Part shown: in pieces, positions 42,929 to 52,072 of the stretch | Layout: each line of letters starts with the position of its first letter | Position numbering within the stretch: the first letter of the stretch is position 1 | NCBI GenBank assembly: GCA_020099315.1 | Contig: CP083650.1 | Span: 310,001-374,000 of the forward strand | Direction of reading: 5' to 3' | Source: Citrobacter europaeus | GTDB taxonomy: Bacteria > Pseudomonadota > Gammaproteobacteria > Enterobacterales > Enterobacteriaceae | DNA: 64,000 nt | Made by a program: the position numbers and the translations under genes | Notes under the pieces: model-generated | What the model saw: the letters and a program-made list of their open reading frames with translations, nothing else | Told to the model about the DNA's origin: nothing | The model's database searches: none

Positions 42929-44095
42929 ATGCTGCGACATGATGTCCCTGTTCGCCCCGATCTGGACAGGATCGCCTACGATCACGGCTTCGATTTTCAT
43001 ATTATCGATAACGAAATTTACTGGGATGAGAGTCGGGCATACCGCTTCACGCTCCGGCAAGTGGAAGAGCAGATCGAAAAACCTACTGCGGAACTGCACC
43101 AGATGTGTCTGGATGTCGTCGAACGGGCAGTTAACGACGAACTGATTATGCAGCAACTGGCGATCCCACCGCTGTACTGGGATGTTATTGCCGAAAGCTG
43201 GCGCCATCGCGATCCCTCCCTGTATGGCCGCATGGATTTTGTCTGGTGCGGAAATAACGCCCCGGTCAAGCTGCTGGAGTACAACGCGGATACGCCAACG
43301 TCGCTCTATGAGTCAGCCTATTTCCAGTGGTTATGGCTGGAAGATGCGCGTCGCAGTGGGGTGATACCACGCGACGCCGACCAGTACAACGCCATTCAGG
43401 AGCGGCTGATCTCCCGTTTTGCTGAGCTTTATAGTCCGGATCCTTTCTATTTCTGCTGCTGCGAAGATACCGATGAAGATCGTACCACGGTGTTGTATTT
43501 GCAGGATTGTGCGCAGCAGGCCGGGCAAGAATCACGGTTTATTTACGTGGAGGATCTGGGGCTTGGCGTTGGCGGCGTTCTCACTGACCATGACGATAAC
43601 GTCATTCGTCGCGCCTTTAAGCTCTATCCTCTGGAGTGGATGATGCGAGATGAGAATGGCCCCTTGCTGCGCCATCGCCGCGAACAGTGGGTTGAGCCGT
43701 TGTGGAAGAGCGTACTCAGCAATAAAGGGTTGATGCCTTTACTGTGGCGATTTTTTCCTAACCATCCCAATCTGCTGCCCGCCTGGTTTGACGGTGAAAC
43801 GCCACAAGTTGCGGCTGGGGAAAGCTATGTACGCAAACCGATATTTTCCCGCGAGGGGGGAAACGTCACCATTTTTGATGGTCAGCAGCAGATTGTGGAG
43901 CATGCTGAGGGTGACTACGCCGAAGAACCGATGATCTATCAGGCATTTCAGCCGTTACCGCGCTTTGGCGACAGCTACACGCTGATCGGCAGTTGGATCG
44001 TGGATGATGAAGCCTGTGGTATGGGGATCCGCGAGGATAATACCTTGATCACTAAAGATACTTCTCGTTTTATTCCTCACTATATTGCGGGCTAA
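42929..44095 (+). CDS. yjfC: Glutathionylspermidine-synthase-like ATP-grasp ligase YjfC
   Basis: This 388-residue protein is the synthetase (ATP-grasp) half of glutathionylspermidine synthase without the amidase domain. Motifs include LLEYNADTPTSLYESAYFQW (nucleotide/substrate site) and VRKPIFSREGGNV. Its true substrate is unknown; its family relatives in E. coli were reported not to make glutathionylspermidine, as I recall. It starts 2 bp after yjfM, so the two are coupled. Confidence 0.92.
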   Translation: MLRHDVPVRPDLDRIAYDHGFDFHIIDNEIYWDESRAYRFTLRQVEEQIEKPTAELHQMCLDVVERAVNDELIMQQLAIPPLYWDVIAESWRHRDPSLYGRMDFVWCGNNAPVKLLEYNADTPTSLYESAYFQWLWLEDARRSGVIPRDADQYNAIQERLISRFAELYSPDPFYFCCCEDTDEDRTTVLYLQDCAQQAGQESRFIYVEDLGLGVGGVLTDHDDNVIRRAFKLYPLEWMMRDENGPLLRHRREQWVEPLWKSVLSNKGLMPLLWRFFPNHPNLLPAWFDGETPQVAAGESYVRKPIFSREGGNVTIFDGQQQIVEHAEGDYAEEPMIYQAFQPLPRFGDSYTLIGSWIVDDEACGMGIREDNTLITKDTSRFIPHYIAG

Positions 44096-44113
44096 CCGTA
44101 CTTTTGTGATCTT

Positions 44114-44171
44114 CCTCCGTCGCGAATAATGTGGTTCTGGCCATACTTAAGGCGACGGCCATTGACGGAGG
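44114..44171 (+). promoter_or_regulatory. aidB promoter and RBS-pairing inverted repeats
   Basis: A -10-like CCATACTTAA, preceded by TGG, lies at about 44141-44150. CCTCCGTC (44114-44121) is complementary to GACGGAGG (44164-44171), which includes the aidB ribosome site; CCGTCGC (44117-44123) can instead pair with GCGACGG (44152-44158). The two pairings are mutually exclusive. A transcript started at the local promoter lacks the left arm, while read-through from yjfC would contain it. Confidence 0.5.
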
Positions 44172-44179
44172 GAGACATA

Positions 44180-45802
44180 ATGCACTGGCAAACGCATACC
44201 GTTTTTAACCAACCTGTACCACTCAATAACAGCAACTTATATCTGTCCGACGGCGCGCTGTGCGAAGCGGTTATCCGTGAAGGCGCTGGATGGGATAGCG
44301 ATCTTCTCGCCAGTATTGGTCAGCAGCTAGGGACTGCCGAGTCGCTCGAACTGGGCCGTCTGGCCAATGCTTTTCCACCTGAACTGTTGCGCTACGACCC
44401 GCAGGGGCAGCGGCTGGATGATGTGCGTTTTCATCCTGCCTGGCATTTGCTGATGCAGGGATTATACGCCAACCGCGTACATAATCTGGCCTGGGAAGAA
44501 GACGCGAGGCAGGGAACATTTGTTGCACGGGCGGCGCGTTTCATGCTGCATGCCCAGGTAGAAGCGGGCACGTTATGTCCGGTTACAATGACCTTTGCCG
44601 CCACGCCGCTGTTACTTCAGATGTTGCCTGCAACCTTTAACGACTGGCTGACGCCGCTGCTTAGCGACCGCTATGACTCGCATTTACTGCCCGGTGGGCA
44701 AAAGCGTGGGCTGCTGATCGGCATGGGAATGACCGAGAAGCAGGGTGGGTCAGATGTGCTGAGCAATACCACCCAGGCAGAACGTCTTGCAGACGGCTCG
44801 TATCGGCTGGTGGGGCATAAGTGGTTTTTCTCCGTGCCGCAAAGCGATGCCCATTTGGTGCTGGCTCAGGCAAAGGGGGGATTATCCTGCTTTTTTGTAC
44901 CGCGATTTTTACCTGATGGGCAACGTAATGCTATTCGTCTTGAGCGACTGAAAGATAAGTTAGGCAACCGCTCCAACGCCAGCTGCGAGGTTGAATTCCA
45001 CGATGCGATTGGCTGGCTATTGGGTGACGAAGGGGAAGGTATACGCCATATCCTGAAAATGGGCGGGATGACGCGTTTTGACTGTGCGCTCGGCAGTCAC
45101 GCCATGATGCGACGTGCTTTTTCCGTCGCGATTTATCATGCGCACCAGCGACAAGTTTTTGGCAAACCATTGATTGAACAGCCGATGATGCGTCAGGTAT
45201 TAGGCCGGATGGCGCTCCAACTGGAAGGTCAGACGGCGCTACTGTTTCGACTGGCGAGGGCCTGGGACCGTCGCGCTGATACCAAAGAAGCGTTGTGGGC
45301 CAGATTGTTCACGCCAGCGGCGAAATTCTCCGTGTGCAAAAGCGGGATGCCGTTTGTTGCAGAGGCGATGGAAGTGCTGGGAGGGATTGGCTATTGCGAG
45401 GAGAGTGAGCTGCCGCGCCTGTATCGGGAGATGCCGGTAAACAGCATCTGGGAAGGCTCCGGCAACATTATGTGTCTCGATGTATTGCGGGTACTGACAA
45501 AACAACCCGGCATATACGATATGCTCAACGAAGCCTTTGCGGAGGTAAAAGGGCAAGACCGACATTACGATCGAATGGTACGTCAGCTACAGCAGCGTTT
45601 ACGCAAACCCAGCGAGGAGATGGGACGGGAGATTACGCAACAGCTTTTCCTGCTCGGTTGCGGAGCGCAAATGTTGCGCTATGCCTCTCCGCCAGTGGCG
45701 CAGGCCTGGTGTCAAATAATGCTTGATACGCGTGGCGGGCTACGATTGTCTGAACAGGTGCTAAGCGACTTGCTCCTGCGGGCAACGGGGGGATTACGGT
45801 AA
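44180..45802 (+). CDS. aidB: AidB, acyl-CoA-dehydrogenase-like alkylation response protein
   Basis: This 540-residue flavoprotein has the acyl-CoA dehydrogenase fold (MGMTEKQGGSDVLSNTT, EGSGNIMCLD) and a C-terminal helical extension that binds DNA in E. coli AidB. It belongs to the Ada adaptive response and is also sigma-S controlled. The ATG at 44180 with GGAGGGAGA upstream is chosen over a start 17 codons earlier. It lies downstream of yjfC, as in E. coli. Confidence 0.96.
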   Translation: MHWQTHTVFNQPVPLNNSNLYLSDGALCEAVIREGAGWDSDLLASIGQQLGTAESLELGRLANAFPPELLRYDPQGQRLDDVRFHPAWHLLMQGLYANRVHNLAWEEDARQGTFVARAARFMLHAQVEAGTLCPVTMTFAATPLLLQMLPATFNDWLTPLLSDRYDSHLLPGGQKRGLLIGMGMTEKQGGSDVLSNTTQAERLADGSYRLVGHKWFFSVPQSDAHLVLAQAKGGLSCFFVPRFLPDGQRNAIRLERLKDKLGNRSNASCEVEFHDAIGWLLGDEGEGIRHILKMGGMTRFDCALGSHAMMRRAFSVAIYHAHQRQVFGKPLIEQPMMRQVLGRMALQLEGQTALLFRLARAWDRRADTKEALWARLFTPAAKFSVCKSGMPFVAEAMEVLGGIGYCEESELPRLYREMPVNSIWEGSGNIMCLDVLRVLTKQPGIYDMLNEAFAEVKGQDRHYDRMVRQLQQRLRKPSEEMGREITQQLFLLGCGAQMLRYASPPVAQAWCQIMLDTRGGLRLSEQVLSDLLLRATGGLR

Positions 45803-45807
45803 TAATA

Positions 45808-45882
45808 TGCCTGATGGCGACGCTGGCGCGCCTTATCATGCCTACGTTCAATGTAGGCCGGATAAGTTTACGCCATCCGGCA
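45808..45882. repeat. BIME (two REP units) between aidB and yjfN
   Basis: Two inverted REP units, TGCCTGATGGCGAC...CTTATCATGCCTAC (45808-45846) and TGTAGGCCGGATAAG...CGCCATCCGGCA (45852-45882), fill the gap between converging genes and end 5 bp from the yjfN stop codon. Confidence 0.85.
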
Positions 45883-45887
45883 ATCTG

Positions 45888-46163
45888 TTAAGCATAGAGT
45901 ATGGCCTGTACGCGCCAGTTGTCGGGCTGCTGGTCTTCGTACATCTGAATGATCCGATACCATGAGGCACCCTGTTCATCCGCTTTTAACGCGACTACTC
46001 GTTCTACATCCTGCGGATTTCCTGCAATGTTACTGACAGATATCAGGCCAATTTCGTTCAGGCCCGTAACGCAGTCAGCACTGGCGAACTCGGCAGACTG
46101 CGCCGTAGTACCTACCAGTCCGGCAGAAAGCAGCAGTGAGGATAAGGCAAGTGATTGTTTCAT
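45888..46163 (-). CDS. yjfN: YjfN, small periplasmic DUF1471 protein
   Basis: This 91-residue exported protein has a signal peptide (MKQSLALSSLLLSAGLVGTTAQS) and a DUF1471/YhcN domain ending in the typical WRVQAILYA. The ATG at 46163 is preferred over a start four codons upstream because GGAG is positioned for it. E. coli YjfN was reported to stimulate the periplasmic protease DegP. It is in tandem with bsmA. Confidence 0.9.
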   Translation of the reverse strand: MKQSLALSSLLLSAGLVGTTAQSAEFASADCVTGLNEIGLISVSNIAGNPQDVERVVALKADEQGASWYRIIQMYEDQQPDNWRVQAILYA

Positions 46164-46310
46164 CGTCAGCTCCATTATTCGTACCCCTACACACGGCAGG
46201 GCATTCCATCGCGATAATAAACCTCAAGCTTCCTGCTGTTGGTTTATTGTGCACAGGTAAACGCATAGGGGCGCAAAGCAATGTAAAACTGACTAAATTT
46301 CAACCCAATG

Positions 46311-46613
46311 TTATTTACGATACAAAATAGCTTGTGAATACCATTGGCCTGTCACGATGGTTTCATCCACTAATAAAACCACGTAGTAATCAGCTTTAGC
46401 CGCGACAGCTTTGGCACGGATTTCTGCCAGCGCATCATCCGGAGAGCCTCTTACCAGTGCACTAACCGTCCCTAATCGCTGTAACCCATTACTCTGGTCA
46501 CGGCGGATCTCCTGCGGGTGGTCGGCAACGGGCGGTGCAGGTTGCGGCGTTCCCTGTAGCACGCTACAGGCGCTTAAAAACATCACCAGTAATAAAGAGG
46601 CAAACCGACGCAT
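46311..46613 (-). CDS. bsmA: BsmA, biofilm stress lipoprotein
   Basis: This is a lipoprotein of about 100 residues with lipobox (FLSAC near residue 16) and a DUF1471 domain ending YSQAILYRK. In E. coli (YjfO) it affects biofilm stress tolerance and motility. The ATG at 46613 (MRRFASLLLVMFLSAC) puts the signal peptide at the terminus; upstream in-frame starts add 15 basic residues and are rejected. The 208 bp to yjfP hold divergent promoters and nothing else I can recognise. Confidence 0.88.
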   Translation of the reverse strand: MRRFASLLLVMFLSACSVLQGTPQPAPPVADHPQEIRRDQSNGLQRLGTVSALVRGSPDDALAEIRAKAVAAKADYYVVLLVDETIVTGQWYSQAILYRK

Positions 46614-46821
46614 AACTCTATCTCGTTTCCTGATAGCCATAGTGTAGTGCCTTATCAATTTCCCTTTAGGGGAATGTTCCCGAATTGTTATCTCTCACGC
46701 GATTTTCGAATGAAAATGTTGCGAAAGCGTAACCCAGTTCTCAACATTATGAATCATTGCCGAACACATTCGCTTGCGTTAAGTATTGCTGCATGGCATA
46801 CCAGAAAGAAAGAGGCGACAA

Positions 46822-47571
46822 ATGATCGAAATTGAAACACGACAGTTGGCGGGTATCCCTGTCCTGCACGCCGTTCCGGCTGGCAAACGCGAATGTTCAC
46901 TCCCTTGTATTATTTTCTATCACGGGTTTACCTCTTCAAGCCTGGTCTACAGCTATTTTGCCGTTGCTCTGGCTCAGGCTGGATTCCGCGTCGTTATGCC
47001 TGATGCGCCCGACCATGGTACGCGCTTCACGAGTGACGCCCAGGGGAGAATGTACCGCTTCTGGCATATTTTGCAGCAAAATATGCAGGAGTTTACGACG
47101 TTACGTGCGGCTCTGGTGGCAGAAAATTGGCTATCAGATGAACGACTTGCCGTCGGAGGCGCGTCGATGGGAGGAATGACGGCATTGGGCGTTATGGCCC
47201 GCCATCCCGAGGTTAAATGTGTAGCCAGCCTGATGGGGTCGGGCTATTTTACCCATCTTGCGCAGACGCTTTTTCCGCCTTTACGGGTTCAGACACCAGA
47301 GCAGCAGGCGGAGTTCGATGCCGTCATCGCACCGCTCGCCGAATGGGACGTTACGCATCAACTGCAGCGCCTGGCCGACAGGCCGTTACTACTGTGGCAT
47401 GGACAGGATGATGATGTGGTGCCGGTCGTTGAAACCTTCCGTTTACAGCAGGCGCTGATTCAGGCAGGGCTGGACAGCAATCTAACCTGCCTGTGGGAAG
47501 CGGGCGTGCGCCACCGCATCACGCCAGAAGCGCTGGCTGCGACGGTAACGTTTTTCCGCCAGCACCTTTAA
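46822..47571 (+). CDS. yjfP: Alpha/beta-hydrolase esterase YjfP
   Basis: This 249-residue cytoplasmic carboxylesterase has the nucleophile elbow GGASMGGM, oxyanion-region HGFTSSS, and downstream GQDDDVVP and GVRHRITPEA segments supplying the acid and histidine. The ATG at 46822 is chosen over one twelve codons upstream. Its stop codon overlaps that of the converging ulaR by three bases in TTTAAA. Confidence 0.92.
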   Translation: MIEIETRQLAGIPVLHAVPAGKRECSLPCIIFYHGFTSSSLVYSYFAVALAQAGFRVVMPDAPDHGTRFTSDAQGRMYRFWHILQQNMQEFTTLRAALVAENWLSDERLAVGGASMGGMTALGVMARHPEVKCVASLMGSGYFTHLAQTLFPPLRVQTPEQQAEFDAVIAPLAEWDVTHQLQRLADRPLLLWHGQDDDVVPVVETFRLQQALIQAGLDSNLTCLWEAGVRHRITPEALAATVTFFRQHL

Positions 47572-48323
47572 ACGCGCATAATGCTTACGCCCTGAGCTTC
47601 AAGCTGTTGCAGAATCTCAGGGTTTGCGTTTTTACCGGTAATGAGCATATCGATTTGATCGGCGCGACTGAACAGCATCCCCGCGCGTTCTCCGACTTTG
47701 CTGCTATCGACCAGCACCACCAGTTTACCCACCACGTTAAGCATCTTTTGCTCGGCCATCGCGGTCAGCATATCGGTTTTATACAGTCCGTCCGCGGTTA
47801 ATCCTTTGCCGCTGGTAAACATCCAGTGTCCGGCGTACAGGCTATTTTCACTGCCCTGCGGGCTGAGTGTGATGGACTGACTTTTGTTATATTGCCCTCC
47901 CATGATGATCACGCTGTCATGCTCCTGGTCGATCAGATAGTTTGCCAGCGGCAGATAATTGGTGATGATCTGCACCGGCTTGCCGCACATTTCGCGACCC
48001 AGCAGAAAGGCGGTCGATCCGCAGTTGATCACCACGCTTTCACCTGCATTCACAAGCTGGGAGGCCGCCTTGGCAATACGAACTTTTTCATCGTGGTTCT
48101 GTGCCTGGTGCAGATTCATTGGCGTCCAGCGCGGACGCTGTTGGGTAATGGCTTCTGCGCCGTTGCGGACTTTCTTGAGTTTGCCGCTTTCGTCGAGCTT
48201 GTTGATGTCCCGGCGCGCTGTGGCGGGTGAAATCCCCAGGCGCTCAATTACGTTCTCAACGGTAACAAAGCCCAACTGCGCCAGCATATCCAGCAATATT
48301 TGATGTCTTTGTGCTTCAGTCAT
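47568..48323 (-). CDS. ulaR: Ascorbate utilisation repressor UlaR
   Basis: This 251-residue DeoR-family repressor has an N-terminal helix-turn-helix (VIERLGISPATARRDINKLDE) and a C-terminal sugar-phosphate sensor domain (GESVVINCGSTAFLLG). In E. coli it binds L-ascorbate-6-phosphate and represses both ulaG and ulaABCDEF. It is downstream of ulaG on the same strand, separated by the ulaG terminator. Confidence 0.97.
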   Translation of the reverse strand: MTEAQRHQILLDMLAQLGFVTVENVIERLGISPATARRDINKLDESGKLKKVRNGAEAITQQRPRWTPMNLHQAQNHDEKVRIAKAASQLVNAGESVVINCGSTAFLLGREMCGKPVQIITNYLPLANYLIDQEHDSVIIMGGQYNKSQSITLSPQGSENSLYAGHWMFTSGKGLTADGLYKTDMLTAMAEQKMLNVVGKLVVLVDSSKVGERAGMLFSRADQIDMLITGKNANPEILQQLEAQGVSIMRV

Positions 48324-48392
48324 GAGCTATTCCGATACAAATTGATTTGAAAAGATGATATTTGAAATAGCCTGGAAATACTAAAGTAAATG

Positions 48393-48423
48393 GGAAAAAA
48401 ATGCCGGGATGGCCCGGCATTTT
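48393..48423 (-). terminator. ulaG terminator
   Basis: Read on the minus strand, stem AAATGCCGGG / CCCGGCATTT with a 4-nt loop is followed by a T-run (AAAAAA on the plus strand at 48395-48400). It ends 8 bp from the ulaG stop codon. Confidence 0.9.
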
Positions 48424-48430
48424 GTGTGTA

Positions 48431-49495
48431 TCACAAGAAGGATTTAAACGGTAAATCCGGTTCAATCGTGAAGCAGTCATCAAAGCCGCGCGGATAGTGA
48501 TATTCAAAGTTATCTTTGTCCAGCGGCCAGGTGAACTTGCCGCCTACCTGCCAGATAAACGGCTTAAAGCCATACTTCAGCCGATCTTTTTTCATCTCCC
48601 ACAGTACACGGATCTCCTGAGGGTCGGCCTGGAAGTTTGACCAGATGTCATGATGGAAAGGGATCACCACTTTTGTATTCAGCGCTTCCGCCATTCGCAG
48701 CATGTCGGAGCTGGTCATTTTGTCCGTAATCCCACGCGGGTTCTCACCGTACGAGCCGAGCGCGACGTCGATCTGGTGCTCGTTGCCATGTTTTGCATAG
48801 TAGTTGGAATAGTGCGAGTCTCCGCTGTGGTACAGCGTACCGCCCGGCGTTTTGAACAGGTAGTTTACCGCGCGAGCATCCATACCATCCGGCAGCACGC
48901 CAGCCGCTTTTTGATCGGCTGGGAGCGTAATCAATGCCGTACGATCAAACGCGTCAAGCGCATGAATTTCAATATCTTTCACTTTCACTACATCGCCTGG
49001 TTTTACCACGATACAGCGTTCTTTCGGCACACCCCAACCGATCCATAGATCCACACAGGTTTGCGGCCCGATAAATGGCACGTCATCGGCGCAGTTCTGC
49101 ATGACGGCGGCTGCGACATTGACGTCAATGTGATCGTTATGATCGTGTGTCGCTAACACCGCATCGATCTGTCGAATTGCAAACGGATCAAGAACAAACG
49201 GCGTGGTGCGCAGGTTAGGCTGCAGTTTCTTCACCCCCGCCATACGTTGCATCTGGTGACCGGTTTTCATCAGCGGGTTACCGTGACTTTGTTTACCCGT
49301 TCCGCACCAGAAATCGACGCAGACGTTAGTCCCACCTTCCGACTTCAGCCAGATTCCGGTACAGCCAAGCCACCACATAGCGAAAGTGCCAGGTGCGACC
49401 TGTTCTTGTTCGATCTCTTCATTCAGCCAGCTTCCCCACTCCGGGAATGTGCTCAGGATCCATGATTCACGCGTGATGCTTTTTACTTTACTCAT
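48431..49495 (-). CDS. ulaG: L-ascorbate-6-phosphate lactonase
   Basis: This 354-residue metallo-beta-lactamase-fold enzyme opens the lactone of ascorbate-6-phosphate, the first step after PTS uptake. The metal motif HDHNDH is at ATHDHNDHIDV, and FHHD supplies a later ligand. The ATG at 49495 (MSKVKSITRESW) is chosen over a start five codons earlier. It is divergent from ulaA across a 367 bp operator region. Confidence 0.98.
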   Translation of the reverse strand: MSKVKSITRESWILSTFPEWGSWLNEEIEQEQVAPGTFAMWWLGCTGIWLKSEGGTNVCVDFWCGTGKQSHGNPLMKTGHQMQRMAGVKKLQPNLRTTPFVLDPFAIRQIDAVLATHDHNDHIDVNVAAAVMQNCADDVPFIGPQTCVDLWIGWGVPKERCIVVKPGDVVKVKDIEIHALDAFDRTALITLPADQKAAGVLPDGMDARAVNYLFKTPGGTLYHSGDSHYSNYYAKHGNEHQIDVALGSYGENPRGITDKMTSSDMLRMAEALNTKVVIPFHHDIWSNFQADPQEIRVLWEMKKDRLKYGFKPFIWQVGGKFTWPLDKDNFEYHYPRGFDDCFTIEPDLPFKSFL

Positions 49496-49862
49496 CGCAA
49501 TTACCTTCATGTTTGTTCAAGTTGAATCAAATTGTGATTTGTTTTGATTGATACTGACATCATTTTATCAAGAAGGCAATGCGCTGATTTTTGGTGTTGA
49601 ATAGAAAAGTGTGAACAAATTACGGCGTGACAAGATGGTTTACATGAAATGTATTTTTGTATTTTATTGTTTTAAAGGGGGTTATTTTGGATTTGAAGAA
49701 TTCGAAAGAAATCCACGCTGCAAGTAAGAGAATTATTTGCGTACTGCATCACATTTAATCAAATTCAATCTTGTTGTGATTACTTTTGAAAACTAGAGTG
49801 AGAGCACAACATCCTGGGCATCTGTAATGAATGTTCAGCAACTTCGTCTACTGGAGATCGTT
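49496..49862. promoter_or_regulatory. ulaG-ulaA divergent control region
   Basis: This 367 bp AT-rich spacer contains two mirror-related sites near its ends: TTGAATCAAATTGTGATTTG (from 49522) by ulaG, and, read on the minus strand, ATTGAATTTGATTAAATGTGA (about 49751-49771) by ulaA. These are the best candidates for UlaR operators. A CRP-like sequence, TGCGT-N6-TCACA (49738-49753), adjoins the second. The pairing across about 230 bp suits the looped repression, with IHF, known for E. coli. No gene is evident inside. Confidence 0.6.
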
Positions 49863-51260
49863 ATGGAGATCCTCTACAACATCTTTACCGTCTTTTTTAA
49901 TCAGGTTATGACCAATGCACCGTTGCTGTTGGGTATTGTGACCTGTCTTGGTTATATCCTGCTGCGTAAAAGCGTCAGCGTTATTATTAAAGGCACGATC
50001 AAAACGATTATCGGTTTTATGTTGCTGCAGGCGGGATCGGGCATTCTGACCAGCACGTTTAAACCGGTGGTGGCGAAGATGTCTGAGGTTTACGGTATCA
50101 ATGGCGCGATCTCTGATACCTATGCCTCCATGATGGCAACCATCGAACGCATGGGTGATGCCTACAGTTGGGTAGGGTACGCCGTACTGTTGGCGCTGGC
50201 GCTGAACATTTGTTACGTACTGCTACGGCGTATTACCGGCATTCGCACCATCATGCTGACCGGGCACATTATGTTCCAGCAGGCTGGCCTGATTGCCGTC
50301 TCTCTCTACATCTTTGGTTATCCAATGTGGACCACGATCATCTGCACTGCGGTGCTGGTGTCGCTCTACTGGGGCATTACGTCCAATATGATGTACAAGC
50401 CGACACAGGAAGTGACTGACGGCTGCGGTTTTTCCATCGGTCACCAGCAGCAGTTCGCCTCCTGGATTGCTTACAAAGTCGCGCCGTATCTGGGTAAGAA
50501 AGAGGAGAGCGTGGAAGATCTCAAGTTGCCTGGCTGGCTGAATATCTTCCATGACAACATCGTTTCAACCGCGATTGTTATGACTATCTTTTTCGGCGCG
50601 ATCCTGCTCTCTTTCGGCATTGATGTGGTTCAGGCAATGGCGGGTAAAACCCACTGGACGGTCTATATCCTGCAGACCGGTTTCTCCTTCGCCGTCGCTA
50701 TCTTCATCATCACCCAGGGCGTACGTATGTTCGTCGCTGAACTTTCAGAAGCGTTCAACGGTATCTCTCAACGTCTGATTCCCGGTGCGGTACTGGCTAT
50801 CGACTGCGCGGCGATTTATAGCTTTGCTCCCAATGCGGTGGTCTGGGGCTTTATGTGGGGCACCATCGGCCAACTGATTGCGGTGGGCATCCTGGTGGGC
50901 TGCGGCTCTTCCATCCTGATTATCCCAGGCTTTATTCCGATGTTCTTCTCGAATGCCACTATCGGCGTGTTTGCTAACCACTTTGGCGGCTGGCGCGCGG
51001 CGCTCAAGATTTGTCTGGTGATGGGGATGATTGAAATCTTCGGCTGCGTCTGGGCGGTGAAACTTACCGGTATGAGCGCCTGGATGGGGATGGCGGATTG
51101 GTCAATTCTGGCGCCGCCGATGATGCAGGGCTTTGCCTCCATCGGCATCGTGTTTATGGCCGTCATTATTCTGATTGCACTGGCTTATATGTTTTTCGCA
51201 GGACGCACGTTGCGCGCTGAGGAAGACGCAGAAAAACAACTGGCAGAACACTCTGCTTAA
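49863..51260 (+). CDS. ulaA: Ascorbate PTS permease, EIIC
   Basis: This 465-residue inner-membrane subunit of the ascorbate-specific phosphotransferase system carries about ten or more hydrophobic helices and imports L-ascorbate with phosphorylation. The ATG at 49863 (MEILYNIFTVFFNQV) is the family start; the earlier ATG, twelve codons upstream, is rejected. First gene of ulaABCDEF, with 15 bp to ulaB. Confidence 0.98.
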   Translation: MEILYNIFTVFFNQVMTNAPLLLGIVTCLGYILLRKSVSVIIKGTIKTIIGFMLLQAGSGILTSTFKPVVAKMSEVYGINGAISDTYASMMATIERMGDAYSWVGYAVLLALALNICYVLLRRITGIRTIMLTGHIMFQQAGLIAVSLYIFGYPMWTTIICTAVLVSLYWGITSNMMYKPTQEVTDGCGFSIGHQQQFASWIAYKVAPYLGKKEESVEDLKLPGWLNIFHDNIVSTAIVMTIFFGAILLSFGIDVVQAMAGKTHWTVYILQTGFSFAVAIFIITQGVRMFVAELSEAFNGISQRLIPGAVLAIDCAAIYSFAPNAVVWGFMWGTIGQLIAVGILVGCGSSILIIPGFIPMFFSNATIGVFANHFGGWRAALKICLVMGMIEIFGCVWAVKLTGMSAWMGMADWSILAPPMMQGFASIGIVFMAVIILIALAYMFFAGRTLRAEEDAEKQLAEHSA

Positions 51261-51275
51261 TAAGGAGTTCCGATT

Positions 51276-51581
51276 ATGACCGTACGTATTCTGGCTGTGT
51301 GTGGCAATGGGCAGGGCAGTTCCATGATCATGAAGATGAAGGTGGATCAGTTTTTAACCCAGTCAAATATTGACCATACGGTGAACAGCTGCGCAGTAGG
51401 TGAATACAAAAGTGAGCTGAGCGGCGCGGATATCATCATCGCTTCTACCCATATCGCCGGTGAGATTACGGTATCTGGCAATAAATATGTTGTTGGCGTA
51501 CGCAACATGCTGTCCCCTGCCGATTTTGGACCAAAACTGCTGGAAGTGATCAAGGCGCATTTCCCACAGGATGTGAAGTAA
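51276..51581 (+). CDS. ulaB: Ascorbate PTS EIIB
   Basis: This 101-residue cytoplasmic phosphocarrier has the phosphorylated cysteine at position 9 in VCGNGQGSS. It receives phosphate from UlaC and passes it to ascorbate during transport by UlaA. RBS AAGGAG precedes the ATG. Confidence 0.98.
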   Translation: MTVRILAVCGNGQGSSMIMKMKVDQFLTQSNIDHTVNSCAVGEYKSELSGADIIIASTHIAGEITVSGNKYVVGVRNMLSPADFGPKLLEVIKAHFPQDVK

Positions 51582-51592
51582 GGAGGCGGCAT

Positions 51593-52060
51593 ATGAAATT
51601 ACGTGATTCGCTGGCAGACAATAATTCCATCCTTTTGCAAGCCGAAGCCAGTACCTGGCAGGAAGCGGTAAAGCTGGGCGTGGATCTGCTGGTTAAGGCT
51701 GATGTGGTTGAGCCACGCTACTACCAGGCCATCCTCGATGGTGTCGAACAGTTTGGCCCGTACTTTGTCATTGCGCCCGGCCTGGCGATGCCGCACGGCC
51801 GTCCGGAGGAAGGGGTCAAGAAAACCGGTTTTGCGCTGGTGACGCTGAAAACACCGCTGGTGTTTAACCACGAAGATAACGACCCGGTCGACATTCTGAT
51901 AACGATGGCGGCAGTAGATGCTAACACGCACCAGGAAGTGGGCATCATGCAGATCGTGAATCTCTTTGACGACGAAGCCAATTTCGACCGTTTACGCGCC
52001 TGCCGCACCGCGCAGGAAGTGCTGGATTTAATTGATAACGCCACTGCGGCGGCTGTTTAA
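51593..52060 (+). CDS. ulaC: Ascorbate PTS EIIA
   Basis: This 155-residue EIIA of the mannitol/fructose type has its active histidine at about position 68 in APGLAMPHGRPEEG. It accepts phosphate from HPr. An AGGAGG ribosome site overlaps the ulaB end region, consistent with coupled translation. Confidence 0.98.
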   Translation: MKLRDSLADNNSILLQAEASTWQEAVKLGVDLLVKADVVEPRYYQAILDGVEQFGPYFVIAPGLAMPHGRPEEGVKKTGFALVTLKTPLVFNHEDNDPVDILITMAAVDANTHQEVGIMQIVNLFDDEANFDRLRACRTAQEVLDLIDNATAAAV

Positions 52061-52072
52061 AAGGATACCAAA

